Of a DNA stretch of 64,000 bases, positions 10,030 through 20,653 are shown in pieces. Source of the stretch: Aedes albopictus (lineage: Eukaryota; Arthropoda; Insecta; Diptera; Culicidae). The stretch spans positions 456,439,004 to 456,503,003 of the forward strand of contig NC_085137.1 in NCBI RefSeq assembly GCF_035046485.1, written 5' to 3'. A program made the position numbers and the translations under genes. The notes beneath the pieces are model-generated. The model had not been told where the DNA came from. It searched no databases and saw only the letters and a program-made list of their open reading frames with translations. Every line of letters begins with the position of its first letter. Position 1 is the stretch's first letter.

Positions 10030-11880
10030 GTTTAACGATTTATCTAACAGTTAGTTCAAAGATGTCTACAAAAAAAATCTCTAAGAATTACTTCAGAACT
10101 TTATTTGGAGATTGCTTCAGAAATTCTTCCAAGCATTGCTTTAAGAATACTTACAATGATTCCTTAAGGATAACCTCAAAGCATTTCTTCGTGATTTTTT
10201 TTTCAGAAATTTATCAAGGAATCCTTCAGGAATTCTTTTGAGTTTTTTTTAGGAATTTCTTCAAGCATTCCTTTAAGAATACCTCTTCGGATTCCTTCAT
10301 AAAGTCCTTCAAGGATTATGTCATGAAGTCCTTCAACAAATCCTTTAGATGAATCTTAAGGAATTTCTCTAAGGATTCTTTTAGAGATTTCTCCAAGAAG
10401 GAATCTTGCTGGAGCTCCCCATGGAAATTTTTGCTTTTTGGAGATTATGCTTGGAGCCATACCTGAATGGATCCTTGGGAGGTTTTCTATCGGAATTTTG
10501 GAAGAATTTCTAAAGGAGACCTTGAAGAATCTTATTTATAAGATGTATTCAGGAATAATCATTGGGTTGCTTGTGGAGGTATCTTCGATAAGATTTTTGA
10601 AGATTTTTGAGATTCAGTATTATGCAGTAGTACAAGAAGTGCTAGAAGTACTATGAGAAATTGCTTAAAAGATTCCTGAAGAAATTGTTAAACCAAAGGG
10701 ATTTTTGGTAGAATAAATTATGAAATGCCTAGATTATCTCTCAAAGAAATCAATGGCGGAAGCCCCAAAATATTCCAGTCGAATTCTTTGATTCAAAAAA
10801 CAATCCTCAAAAGATTTCTTATAGACCTCCTTGGAAAAATTTCTGTAAGACCCCCTGAGCAATTTTTTGCAAGAATCTTTTGGAGATGAATGTGTTCATC
10901 CTTGTAAGATTATCTGAATTAAAATTTGAAAATCTGAGAAATCCCTGAAGGAGAATAATCCTTACTGGCATTTCTTTAAGGATTTTTTAACGAATTGTAT
11001 AAGAGGATTTGAAAAAAGTCGCGCAAGGAATCTTTGGATAATTTCCTACATAAATTATTGGAAGGATTTCTGAAGAACTAAAGAAATGCTTAAACTAATT
11101 TGTCAGAATTCATTGAAAAGACATCAAGAAAACATTGCAAAAAGAACCCTTGAAGACATTTCTTAAAAAAATAATCTTGAAATAATTTCTAAAGGATTCC
11201 TCTGGGAAAGCGCTTACGCTTAAGAGACTCTTTATGGATTTTTTGAGAATAATTGTTACTAAAGAAAGTCCTACAGAAACGCTTGGAGGAGTTTCCGAAG
11301 CAATCGATGTAGAAACTTTCGAAGAAAATCTTGAAGGAATTTGAAAAGAAGTTCTTGAAGAAATTCCTAGATGAATCGTAAAAGATATCCAAAAAGGAGT
11401 TCCTCATTTGAAACAAATGCTTAATGAAATCGTTAGAAAAATTTCTTAGAAGTTTCGCCAAGGCAATCGGGACGAAATAGGTGTTATCGCTAAAGAGATC
11501 TTTAAATGTATCAATAGAAACATTCCAGATGAAAACTTGAAAGAATACTTAAAGGATTCATTGAAGGAATACCAGTAGGATTTCTTGGTGGAATTTCTGT
11601 TAGAACTCTTGAAAGAATTATAACATTTTTTATTTGAACGTCTGAAGTATTTCTTTGGAAATTTCTTTTGAATATTTTACAGTGATTACTTTTAAATCCG
11701 TTCAACAATTCTGTTAGGAATATCTTTGAAAATTTATTTGGAAATCCTTTCGGTAATTACTATGAAAATTTCCTTCGGATATTCCTTAAACATTTTTTTC
11801 TAATTTCATTATATTTAAACATTTTCTTTGACAATTCTTGTGGAAATTGTCACAGCTGATTGAAAATTGAGTTCGCAATT
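10030..11880. repeat. Degenerate GGAATTCC-type short-period repeat (filler array)
   Basis: Imperfect runs of AAGGAATTCYT / TTCCTTMAGGAATT words at a spacing of roughly 12 or 24-30 bp, diverged and AT-rich. It makes short spurious open frames on both strands. This is the left filler block of the 9.4-kb element and resembles arrays at 15560-18770, 22160-24845, 40200-41970, 44290-45665 and 46060-48035. Confidence 0.8.
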
Positions 11881-11907
11881 CCTTTGGTATTTTTTTCCAA
11901 GGAACTC

Positions 11908-12012
11908 CGTTAGAAGATGATGATGAACCTGGGCTTGATAGTGGAATACCTGTAAGTAAAATGAAAATCGGGTTAAGTACTGTTCCTTTTGGTTCCACTA
12001 CGAACTTGCATC
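11908..12012 (-). repeat. Partial copy of the 6574-6769 dispersed repeat
   Basis: On the minus strand it reads GTACTTAACCCGATTTTC, then TTTACTTACAG, then TATTCCACTATCAAGCCCAGG. This parallels 6701-6755 including the acceptor-like ACAG (plus 11950-11951). Together with the plus-oriented copy at 12388-12497 it forms an inverted pair around a LINE 3' remnant. Confidence 0.75.
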
Positions 12013-12380
12013 CTTTTTTTCCTGTTGGGGACATAGTACCACTGCGACCATTAATTTGATCTATTGTGGTGTCATCCTCTTTATTTTTGCCGTACTGAAA
12101 AGACTCATCACTATGGAGAAATGATCATCCTCACAGCTATTGGCGTGTTTCCCAATCAGGTACTGCATTTCGTATGAAATCCAATACCTGCTTGGGATGA
12201 GAGGCCCAGATTTCCCAAGGCTCCATCAAGCCCTTATCAAAGTAACCGCGGCGCTTTTGGTAAAGTGCAGCACACTCACACAATAAATGCTCAGAGCTTT
12301 CGATCTCAAATTTACAGAAACGACATTTGTTTTCTTGTTGTATTTGTGTTATACTTGTCAAGATACGTCACCTTGTCGAG
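12013..12380 (-). pseudogene. 3' remnant of an RNase H-bearing LINE (zinc-knuckle tail)
   Basis: Minus-strand codons 12361-12137 give about 74 residues with CRFCKFEIESSEHLLCEC, a Cys-Cys-His-Cys knuckle. PWEIWASHPKQVLDFIRNA and a stop follow. This is the typical C-terminal end, after RNase H, of LOA/Outcast/R1-type elements. The remaining downstream sequence (12136-12013) would be its 3' UTR. Everything upstream is missing, so it is a dead 5' truncation. Confidence 0.7.
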
Positions 12381-12387
12381 TTTAGTG

Positions 12388-12497
12388 CAATACACTGAAG
12401 ACGACCTTACAGTTGAGGTCGAAATACGTATCTGTCAAAGGATGCAATTTCTTAGTGGAACTGAAAGGAACAGTACTTAACCCGATTTTCTTTTTGG
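12388..12497 (+). repeat. Second partial copy of the dispersed repeat
   Basis: Same words as 6620-6720: CACTGAAGACGACCTTACAG, GTTGAGGTCGAAATACG, and the end ACTTAACCCGATTTTC. The match stops at TTTTTGGTTTCATTG, where the acceptor-like ACAG is absent. Confidence 0.8.
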
Positions 12498-12596
12498 TTT
12501 CATTGAAAATTTCTGCCGCAACTCTTTTGAGAAATTGTTTGGCAATTCTTTCAAAAAGTTCTTTAATCAATCCCTGACAATGCTTCAGCAATGGCT

Positions 12597-12643
<47 letters not shown>

Positions 12644-12815
12644 TGGACACATCACATCAACAGGCAAACAACAGCCCCAATGATGTTTAACCTAATCCTA
12701 GACTTATTTCTAATGTCTATTTTTAACAATTACTTTGTCATACTTAAAGGTAGAATTACACAAGTCAAGAGTACATAAAACTCAATACAAAAAAATACAC
12801 AGCAATTAAACACAT

Positions 12816-14891
12816 CTAACGGGAACTGCTAAAATATCTGGAAAAAGTTCGGCGGAGAAGGCGGCGAGGGGTATTAAAGTCAAAATAGGAGGCTACCCGG
12901 TTGAAGACCCTTTGGATGCCAACTACGGCTCCATACATGCTATAGTTTGACCGTCTAAGTGGCAAGTGAAGCAGGAGGTTGTTGCGTAGTGCTCTAGGAG
13001 CAGCGTACAAATTAATTTGTTCCAAAATAGTTGGGCAGTCAATACGACCTTGCAGAGCGTCCGCTATGAATAGGGCTCTGGCTGTATTGCGTCTTACATG
13101 TAAGGGTTCTAGGTCAATAAGTTGGCAACGATTTTCATAGCTAGGGAGACGGAAGGGATTTCTCCACGGTAGCCTTCGGAGCGCAAAACGTAAAAACCGT
13201 CTTTGCACGGACTCAATCCTCTCGACACCGTTATTGTAGGATGGACTCCAAACTTCGGAGCAGTATTCCAAAATAGATCGCGACAGGGAACAGTATAATG
13301 CTTTGAGACAGTATACGTCAGTGAAATTTTTAGCTGTCCTAAAGATGAATCCGAGAATTCGTGAAGCCTTGCTTACAACATATGAGACATGGTGTTTGAA
13401 TGTTAAGCTTGTATCTAATATCACTCCCAGATCCTTCACGTGATCCATTCGTCCTATTTCGGAACCAGAAAGATAATAGTTGAATCGTATCGGTCTTTTC
13501 TTCCTCGAGAAAGTTATTACCGAGCACTTTGCAGGGTTAACAATCATTCGGTTGACAGAGCACCAATCCGTAAAACATTGAACCTGTTGCTGGAGAAGAT
13601 TGCAATCATCGAAAGATCGAATTTCTAGGAAGAGCTTGAGGTCATCTGCATACGACAAACGAGGAACCTTGATTGCCTGATGCACATCGTTAAAATAAAG
13701 CAGAAAAATTAGAGGTCCCAAATGACTGCCTTGTGGAATCCCTGACGTAGACAAAAACGAATGTGATACACAATCTCCGATGACTACTTTCAATTTTCGA
13801 TTTGTCAAATAAGACTGAAACCATTGCAATAAATTTCCGCCGATTCCTAATCTGTCCAGTTTTGCGATCGCTATTCGGTGGTTTATCAAATCAAAAGCGG
13901 CTGTTAAATCGGTGTAAATCACATCAGTTTGAGTGTGGCGAACCATACTGTCCGTAATGTAGGTTGTAAGACACAGCAGATTAGACGTAGTCGACCGTCC
14001 CGGTGTGAAACCATGTTGATCTCCGCTGAGTAGCTGCTTGCAGTGGGCCCTAAGGGGTTCCATGATCACCAGCTCAAACAATTTTGAGACCGCACTTAAA
14101 GATGTGATGCCGCGATAATTGTCGATATCTCTTCTGTCGCCCTTCTTGTACACCGGGAACATGTGCGCACACTTCCAGCAGGATGGGAAAACGCCATTGC
14201 GCAGTGAGGATCGAAAAATTAAAAGAAGTGGAGTAACCAACAAGTCTATATGCCTCTTCAAAAGCACTGATGGAAATCCGTCAGGTCCAGGGTTATAAGA
14301 TGTCTTCAGCTGAGATGAGGCCCTGATAATCATAGCTACATCGATATCAATTACTCCTAATGATTGACTCGACTGAGAGACGTTGCTAGCTGCGAGTTCG
14401 ATTTGATCCGCCGTTAACTCTTCGTTTGCAAATACGTTTGCAAATTTTTCGGAAAACAGTGAGCAGATTTCACGAGGCGTCGTACCGGCGATTCCATTGA
14501 ACGTCATAGAAGATGGCAGTCCGGATTCTTTGCGCTGCTCATTTACATACTTCCAGAAACGTTTAGGATTAGACTTTAAATCACGCTGGACATTCTGCTG
14601 GTATATAATAAAGCATTTCTGGTTGGCTCGTTTATACTCATGATTGAGTCTGTAATAAAAGTTTCTAAGCGGAAGTGTGCGATACTTAACGAACCGTCGC
14701 AGGGCAGCTCTTTTGATTGTCTTCAGTCGACGCAGTGAAGCCGTGTGCCAAGATGGTCCAGGTTGTCGATCGATAGTTTTCTTCGGGATGTGCCTGTCGA
14801 TCACGTACGACAAGACGTTAGAAAACGTTTGAGCTGCGGTATCGGCATCGTTGAGATCCAGAATATTATCCCATTCGAGCGAGGATAACAA
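12816..14891 (-). CDS. Reverse transcriptase of CR1-like LINE (691 codons open)
   Basis: A single long open frame on the minus strand. It has NPGPDGFPSVLLK (RT motif 2a) near residue 200, HGFTPGRSTTSNLL near 293, motif A VIYTDLTAAFD with catalytic Asp near 328, motif B SGIPQGSHLGPLIFLLYFND near 383-402 and motif C YADD near 414-417. The thumb sequence LGVILDTSLTF and a long basic C-terminal tail follow. The enzyme would prime cDNA synthesis at a nicked target. All catalytic residues are present, so the RT itself looks undamaged. The listed start is only the first Met after a frame break; the frame is open further upstream, into ANLLSSLEWDN. No endonuclease domain precedes it, so it could not nick DNA by itself. 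Confidence 0.92.
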   Translation of the reverse strand: MLSSLEWDNILDLNDADTAAQTFSNVLSYVIDRHIPKKTIDRQPGPSWHTASLRRLKTIKRAALRRFVKYRTLPLRNFYYRLNHEYKRANQKCFIIYQQNVQRDLKSNPKRFWKYVNEQRKESGLPSSMTFNGIAGTTPREICSLFSEKFANVFANEELTADQIELAASNVSQSSQSLGVIDIDVAMIIRASSQLKTSYNPGPDGFPSVLLKRHIDLLVTPLLLIFRSSLRNGVFPSCWKCAHMFPVYKKGDRRDIDNYRGITSLSAVSKLFELVIMEPLRAHCKQLLSGDQHGFTPGRSTTSNLLCLTTYITDSMVRHTQTDVIYTDLTAAFDLINHRIAIAKLDRLGIGGNLLQWFQSYLTNRKLKVVIGDCVSHSFLSTSGIPQGSHLGPLIFLLYFNDVHQAIKVPRLSYADDLKLFLEIRSFDDCNLLQQQVQCFTDWCSVNRMIVNPAKCSVITFSRKKRPIRFNYYLSGSEIGRMDHVKDLGVILDTSLTFKHHVSYVVSKASRILGFIFRTAKNFTDVYCLKALYCSLSRSILEYCSEVWSPSYNNGVERIESVQRRFLRFALRRLPWRNPFRLPSYENRCQLIDLEPLHVRRNTARALFIADALQGRIDCPTILEQINLYAAPRALRNNLLLHLPLRRSNYSMYGAVVGIQRVFNRVASYFDFNTPRRLLRRTFSRYFSSSR

Positions 14892-14934
14892 GTTGGCAAT
14901 ACTGCGGTGGTCAGCTCTATACTGCGGTGGTCAG

Positions 14935-15157
14935 GGATTTCGTAGACAGCACGCACGGTGTTCCTGAAGCGCACTTCTTTCATTAAGGCTGTACAGGACG
15001 GACAAAGCCAGTGAAATTGTTCATTATTCATCATTTCTTCGAGCGCATCTGCATGTATTCCAGAGCATCTTAGGTGAAAAATAGCCTTGCAAAAACCACG
15101 GCACTCGACTTTAAAATCATCAATTTCACCAGCACAGGAATGGCAAACAAGTGACAT
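14935..15157 (-). pseudogene. PHD-like zinc-finger segment of the CR1-like LINE
   Basis: Starts MSLVCHSCAGEIDDF and continues CRGFCKAIFHLRCSG and HWLCPSCTALM, a Cys4-His-Cys3 spacing like the PHD fingers found in ORF1 of CR1-group LINEs. About 74 residues are in frame. A 20-bp tandem duplication (ATACTGCGGTGGTCAG at 14899-14914 and again at 14919-14934) then throws the frame out relative to the RT. Without the extra 20 bp the finger would read straight into the RT linker, so finger and RT were probably one polypeptide before the duplication. Such fingers are thought to bind nucleic acid or chromatin; the role in this element is inference. Confidence 0.75.
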
Positions 15158-16371
15158 TTTTCCAGGTATTTTCGCTTGCTGCAGATTTGGTGTCCAAATT
15201 TTAACGCGAACAGCTTTTTATTGCGTTGAGTAACTTGTGTAGAAACTTGCACGAAAGTAGGAGCTTCTAACTATTGCCGAGAGATGGCGCTGCGCTCGAA
15301 AAAAAATGCGTGGGTAGGTTGTGAAGGGTCCAATTTACAATCACTTCACAAAAATAATCTCCACACTAAGGCACAAATTGCACAACACCGAAATAAACTT
15401 TAATAACACCGTGAAATGCGAGTCAAAAAGTATAAAAAGATCGACGAATCACAAATTTTTGACACAACAGAATCGGTAAAAAACGCGAATTTTATTTTTG
15501 CTATATAAACACGATTGTAAACAAGCCAGTGTAGCCAGTAATTATTCCAGCTTTGCGAACTTCATCAGATTTTTCTTCTACGGAAATTTCTTTGAAAATT
15601 CTGTCTGCCACTTCTCGCTGGTTTTTTTTTCGACCATTCATTTGAAAAATCCTCTGGTAATTACTTTGGGAATAACTTCAATACTCTTCCAGGATTGCGG
15701 GATTACGGGATTTGATAGAATAATTCATATGACATTTACCGACTTTTGAAATTCATTCGGTGGATTTTCTGTGAGTAACCCTATGAAAATCTTTCATATA
15801 ACATTTGGCGAAGTTTTCGACAAATCCTTTTTGTAATTGTTATTCCTATTAGATTAAGGGGTTTTCTTGGATATTTTTAAACTATTTCGGCAATTTCTTC
15901 AGGATTCGGTTCGGTAACTCTTATGGAATTTTTTTGGCAATTTAGTTCGAAATAAATTTTGGATTTTATTTTTGAAAATATCTACGGTTTAAGTTTTCGA
16001 AATTCTTTGGGCAATTGCTTCGCAACTCCTACGGGATTTCTTTGAACAATTTCTTTGGAAGTTTCACCGGCAATCCCTTTGCTAATATACCTGACAATTC
16101 ATTCGGGAGGTACTTTGAAAATTCTATAGTTAATTCGTTTGTTAATTGTCCTCAAAAGTCCTCAGAAAATTCTTCTGAGTATTTCTTTTGATAATTCCTT
16201 ACGGAGTTCAGTCTATTGTCACTATTGTAGTTCTATGAGATACACTCCCACGAATTTAAAAACAAAACCAAGAATTTACAACGGAACGGTCGAAAAAAAA
16301 TCTTATAAGAATTACCTAAGGTACCTTAGGAATTCCCAAAAAAAAAATAAGTTGATTACCAGAGAAATGAA

Positions 16372-16540
16372 GGGCATAGTGTATCATTGTACTTGCCTGA
16401 CAATATACGAATTCATGTTATGGCAGGCAAAGAAAGCCCTTCAGTTAATAACTGTGAAAGTGCTCAAGGAACACAAAGTTGAAGAAAAGCAGGCCAAGTT
16501 CCAATTGGAGCGTCGAGCCAGAAAGAAGAAGAAGAAGAAC
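16372..16540 (+). mobile_element. 5'-truncated SINE (second tRNA-headed family)
   Basis: The body begins GGGCATAGTGTATCATTG, contains ATGGCAGGCAAAGAAAGCCC and TTAATAACTGTG, and ends in an (AAG)n tail at about 16522-16539. The same body follows a tRNA-like head at 58879-59502. The head is missing here, as expected for a truncated retroinsertion. Other copies: 19174-19320 (minus) and 56129-56290. Confidence 0.85.
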
Positions 16541-17455
16541 CAGAGAAGTTCACAAACAATTTCCAGGAAAAATCACAAAGCAATTCTTAAAATGTTTAAA
16601 GGAACTGCAGTAGAATTTCTTGGAGGATTTTTTGTGAAATTCGTGAAAGATTCCTTACATTTTTTTTATTAGAATTTCTATAGTATTCATTAAAGGAACT
16701 CTTGAATCCTTGAAAAGCTAATTGGAGGAATTTCTAAAGCTTCTCTATCAAAAACAGATCTTCCGGAGGAATTCTTATAGAATATCTTGGAATAATTTGT
16801 ATAAGAATCCTCGAAAAAATCTATACCTATAAATAATGTAAAAATATTCGTAAAATACCTGAGAAAATCAGTTTAAGAATGAATTAATGAAATCAATTTA
16901 AGAAATTTAGAAGAAAATTGTATTAAATTCTAAACAAATCTATGGATAAATCCCAAGAGAATTAATTGAATGAACTACTAAAAAAAACTTTAGAAAAATT
17001 TCTAAGGGAATTTGGGAGGATTTTCTAAAGGACTCTTTGAAGGAATTCCTTTGGGATTTCGAATAAAACTTAGTTATAGTTCCTTAAGCGATCTCTGGAA
17101 AAATCCCAAAAGTAATCATCGGTAGAATTCTAAGAGAAATTATTATACAAATTATGCAAGGAATGCTTCATCCGATTAGGTATCGGACCCTTGAAGAAAT
17201 TCTGAAAGAATCTTTGAAGAATTTTAAAGAGTTTTTTTTTGAAGAAATATTTAAGAAATCCTTGGAAAAAATCCAATTATAATTATGAAGCGATTCCTGA
17301 AGAATTTTCCGATGAATATCCTCTATGATTTGAATTAATCACTTAAAGGATACTTCAAGACATTTTTGAAGAATTCCTGAAGAAACCGACCAAAATGTTT
17401 TAGGAGGAATCACTGGAGAAACTTCTGAAGAAATTATTAAATTTGAGAAGATAGG

Positions 17456-17652
17456 GTATCTGCTCCTATAATATTTAAGCATATAGCTCCCATTTTCATC
17501 GTACTCAAGACAAAAAATAAAGCGCGTTTTGTTTTGTTTCTTATTTTTTGTATTTTTGTTAGACGAAGCACGAATGGTAACAAAAATTGCGTGATCGATC
17601 AGTGTCGTAATCGCTTTGTATTCTAACAGGATGAATTTGGGATCGTAAGATA
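17456..17652. repeat. Dispersed repeat shared with 27335-27531
   Basis: TTTAAGCATATAGCTCCCAT, TTTTGTTTTGTTTCTTATTTT and CAATCAGTG/CGATCAGTGTCGTAATCGCTT words occur in the same order here and at 27335-27531. Unclassified; no terminal repeats recognised. Confidence 0.75.
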
Positions 17653-18830
17653 ATTAAGGACACGTTGACCGTACCAGGAATCCTTAGAGAATTTTTTGAA
17701 ACATTTTTTGGAGAAATAATTACTAAATCCTAGAGAAATTCTTGACTGAGTTGCTTGATGGAAACTTAGAAAGATTTTTCAAAAGATTTCTCAAAAGAAT
17801 TTCAAAGGAATCATATAAAAAATCACAAAATAATTTTTTAGGTAGAAGATTTCCCAGAGGAATGCTTGGTGAAAATCCTAGAGTAGATGGGTATTAAAGA
17901 ATTCATTGGAGGATTTCCAGAAGGATTTTTCGAAAGAATCTAGAATATTTAGAATACAGAATTGAGAATATTCTCAGAGGAACTTGTCTAGAGATTAATC
18001 AATGTATTCTTTGAAAATTTTCTGGAGGAGTTTTAGGATTGATATATAAGTAAAATCTCAGAGAAACTTTTTGAAGAGATTTGCAGAGATTTTTTTTTTT
18101 TTTTGAAAAAAAAACCATTGCAGTAAGTTTTTAAGGAATCCTTGGAAGAAACTCTTAACAATGATGATTGCTTGAGGAAATGCCAAGATAAAATCTTGGA
18201 GAAATTTCTGAAACAATTATTTCTTATTGAGAAATGTGTGAAGATATACTTGACTAAAGTAGTAAAATCATTAAATGAATATTTGGAGGATCGCCCAAAA
18301 AATAACATGGAAAAATTCTAGAAGAACTTCTCTTCATCCGGCGGAATTCCGCTGTAATTTCTTGAAAGAATATCTGATTCCGAAACAATCATTGGAGAAT
18401 TTGTAGTGATTTTTTCTGGAATTTCTCAGGAGTTCTTGGGGGATCTTATAGATGAATCTAAATACATATTATTGATAGAATCCAAGGTGGACTTCCTGAA
18501 CAAATATTTGGAGAATTACTCGATGGAGCCTTTGCAATTAACCACTTAAAAGAATCATGAAGATAAATTATCCTTCAAAAAAGATTTCTTAAAGAAAATG
18601 GAAAAGAAATCTTAGAAGGAACTCCTAAATGATTACTTGGTGCCTTTCTAAATAAATTGGTCAACATTTTTTCGACAAATTTACTCAGAAAAAATCTTAC
18701 GCTCATTGATGGAATTACGGGATGTATCCTTGCAGAATTCCCCGAGGAAATTCACAAAGGAATATGTGGGGGCCTCAATTTCGGTTCCGCACCGGGCCCC
18801 CAAAATCCTAGCTACGCCACTGCGCCGTAT

Positions 18831-19079
18831 ATATTGAAGTGCGTCTCACCGTCAGGGATTGCATTCTAAAAAGGTCTTTAAAACTGAGCTTAGCATGAAC
18901 ATGAGAATAGATGATCGTGTAATTCGTAGTTACTGTGTCGTGATTGATCATAGCTATGAAAATTGCACGAGGAATCAACAAAATAGACTCAGGATGAGAT
19001 TAACTTCCTTTAATCTTCCAAGTCTATTATCTATAATGTAAGTAAAAGGAATATTCAAATCAAGTTTCACAATAAAACA
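18831..19079. other. Non-coding flank of the 9.4-kb element
   Basis: Unique sequence directly right of the second CGCCGTAT. No gene or repeat recognised. Confidence 0.5.
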
Positions 19080-19173
19080 ATATCATGGAACGAGCTCACC
19101 AAATGATATGCGTCCATCCAATAATGATGGCACAAATTTCCCAATCGGAAGAGAACGTGCCTCTGGAGCCGAT
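19080..19173 (-). repeat. Dispersed terminal motif GGCTCCAGAGGCACGTT
   Basis: On the minus strand GGCTCCAGAGGCACGTTCTC (plus 19151-19170) is followed by GATTGGGAAATTTGTGCCATC. The same start occurs at 41986-42002 and 48042-48058 on the plus strand, there at the right edges of two filler arrays. It is probably the end of an unclassified mobile element. Confidence 0.65.
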
Positions 19174-19320
19174 TTTCTTAGCGTAACGTCCCAACTGGGA
19201 CAAAGTCTGCATCTCAGCTCGTGTACTATGAGCACTTCCACAGTTACTAATTGAGATTTTTATCTGTCAATAACTATTTTGCATGTGAATATCGTGTGGT
19301 AGGCACGAAGATACTCTATG
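19174..19320 (-). mobile_element. Diverged SINE copy (second family)
   Basis: The minus strand reads CATAGAGTATCTTCGTGCC, then ACTGTGGAAGTGCTCATAG, then GTCCCAGTTGGGACGTTACG. These words are in the same order as in the SINE bodies at 59330-59480 and 56129-56290. The tRNA-like head is absent. Confidence 0.75.
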
Positions 19321-20402
19321 GAATCTAACTCGACACCCTCAGCATGCTCATGCTGAATACCCTTGGGCTTAAAAGTTCCTTTTTTGACTTAATACGTTGT
19401 GTGAAGATAACGAAAAACCAGCACGATCGCTAGCTTCTCGTACGCTTATTTTCAAACAGCCAGCCAATTCCACCATCCCTGATCTCCGTCAGTCAACGTC
19501 GGTTGATGGTCTGGTCATTGCTTGATGATCAGGCAAGGGGGCACCCGTGAAGAAATTAACTTTTGACAGTGCGCTGGCTGTGGCGTATCAAAATAACGGG
19601 CACCGCGCGAACCATACTAGTCAACAGCAGCCGCAGCCGTGACGTGATTTCGTCGTACAGTCACACAGAACCAGCAAACGGTGCTCGAGAGACAGATCTT
19701 TGCAGATCTGCCAAAGCCCTGTGCATCGTCTGCGTGGTCGCCGTCGTTCAGACGGTTGGTGTTGTTTAACTATACGGGATAAGAAGCGGGGCAGCCAATG
19801 GACGAGGAGCTAAAGCGGTTCACGATGGGAAGTGCGACCGGCTGAAGAGATTGATGCAGCCAGTTGTCGTTTGGCGGAGTGTATAATCCATCAAAGTTAT
19901 GTTCTATTTTGAGATTCGGCGAAATTTAAATATAACGACGAGGATTTAAAATTATCGTCACGTCCACCAGTCGGTTGTGTGCAGGAAACAAGATATGGCG
20001 ATGATGGCCAATAACTGTTGTTTTGAAAACTTTGTTGGTTATGGCGAAAGCGTTGTGAATGAATTTTAATATGAAAACTCAAGAAAAAACCTTGTCAAGT
20101 ACTTTTGTTATATGAAACAGTCTCGTTAAAGATTCGGAGCGATTCCCAACCATCAACTTTATGTTTAATCTAGTGCCTCTGGGTGTGCCTCAACTACGAT
20201 GATCTGCAAAGGCTACAGTCTAACAAGATACCGTTATCCAGTACTCTATACTAAAATGCCTCGTACTGTGCTCCAACGAGGCCATGACTATTTCAGGGAC
20301 ACACAAGAACTTTCGGTACAGAATCCTGTCTACTGCCGACGAAAAGTTGCGTTGAATGAGCTAGTCAGCCGATTCGTTTAAATATGCCCAAACGAGTCTC
20401 TT
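19321..20402. other. Relatively GC-rich unique sequence, no gene recognised
   Basis: 19440-19880 is richer in CG dinucleotides and unlike the surrounding repeats, with short runs such as CAGCAGCCGCAGCCGTGACG. It could be an untranslated exon or control region of a host gene, but I see no supported coding frame, TATA box or splice structure. Confidence 0.4.
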
Positions 20403-20560
20403 AGACCTGTGCTCCGACTATATTTTGCTCGGCGGCGGCGTGAGGGCTATTTTTGACCGGCGGCGGCGGCGTCATCGGCATCACGCCGGTGGCAGCTTTC
20501 GGCGGCGGCGGCGGCGGCGTGAATCGGCGTGACCAAAATTTGACCATAATGTTAACATTG
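20403..20560. mobile_element. Single end of a GCC-repeat element
   Basis: AGACCTGTGCTCCG at 20403-20416 resembles the terminus AGAGATGTGCGCCG of the element at 50765-53406. It is followed by clusters of CGGCGGCGGCGT at 20429-20530, the reverse complement of the ACGCCGCC subterminal repeats seen there. A matching second end was not found nearby, so this is a solo or broken end. Confidence 0.6.
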
Positions 20561-20653
20561 GCAAAGCAAAGAAGTTGTCATTGCGCTCTATAATTTGTAG
20601 TCTAAACTTTTTTATGACCATTGATGACATGAATGATTATGTTAAAATGAATA

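Larger units (their letters stand above)
12597..15540 (-). mobile_element. CR1-like non-LTR retrotransposon lacking its endonuclease
   Basis: The minus-strand order is a 5' leader (about 15540-15158), a PHD-like zinc-finger segment (15157-14935), a reverse transcriptase ORF (14891-12816), a short 3' UTR and an (AAAT)n tail (12597-12644, seen as TTTA repeats on the plus strand). It sits inside the filler of the 9.4-kb element. RT motifs place it in the CR1/Jockey group of mosquito elements. A normal member would carry an AP endonuclease between finger and RT; none is present. No clear target duplication was found. Confidence 0.85.
15560..18770. repeat. Degenerate GGAATTCC-type filler, right block of the 9.4-kb element
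   Basis: Same style as 10030-11880 (TTTGGAAATTC / GAAGAATTTCT words, AT-rich, strongly diverged). It is interrupted by a SINE (16372-16540) and a dispersed repeat (17456-17652). No coding sequence; the open frame around 16139-16672 simply crosses the SINE. Confidence 0.75.
9401..18822. mobile_element. 9.4-kb hAT-like non-autonomous element with 8-bp TSD
   Basis: The left terminus CAGTGGCGTAGCAAG and the right terminus (reverse complement) CAGTGGCGTAGCTAG match at 14 of 15 positions. A perfect 8-bp direct repeat, CGCCGTAT, flanks them at 9393-9400 and 18823-18830. Eight-bp duplications and CAG-type short TIRs fit the hAT superfamily. Subterminal regions carry repeated GGGGCC/GGGCCCC motifs, for example CACCGGGCCCCC near both ends. 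No transposase is visible. The inside is degenerate GGAATTCC-type repeat plus later insertions (CR1-like LINE, SINE, LINE tail). Confidence 0.85.

Noticed and set aside
16139..16672. 177-codon lysine-rich frame
   Set aside because: It runs from filler through a SINE including its AAG tail; the lysine richness comes from that tail.
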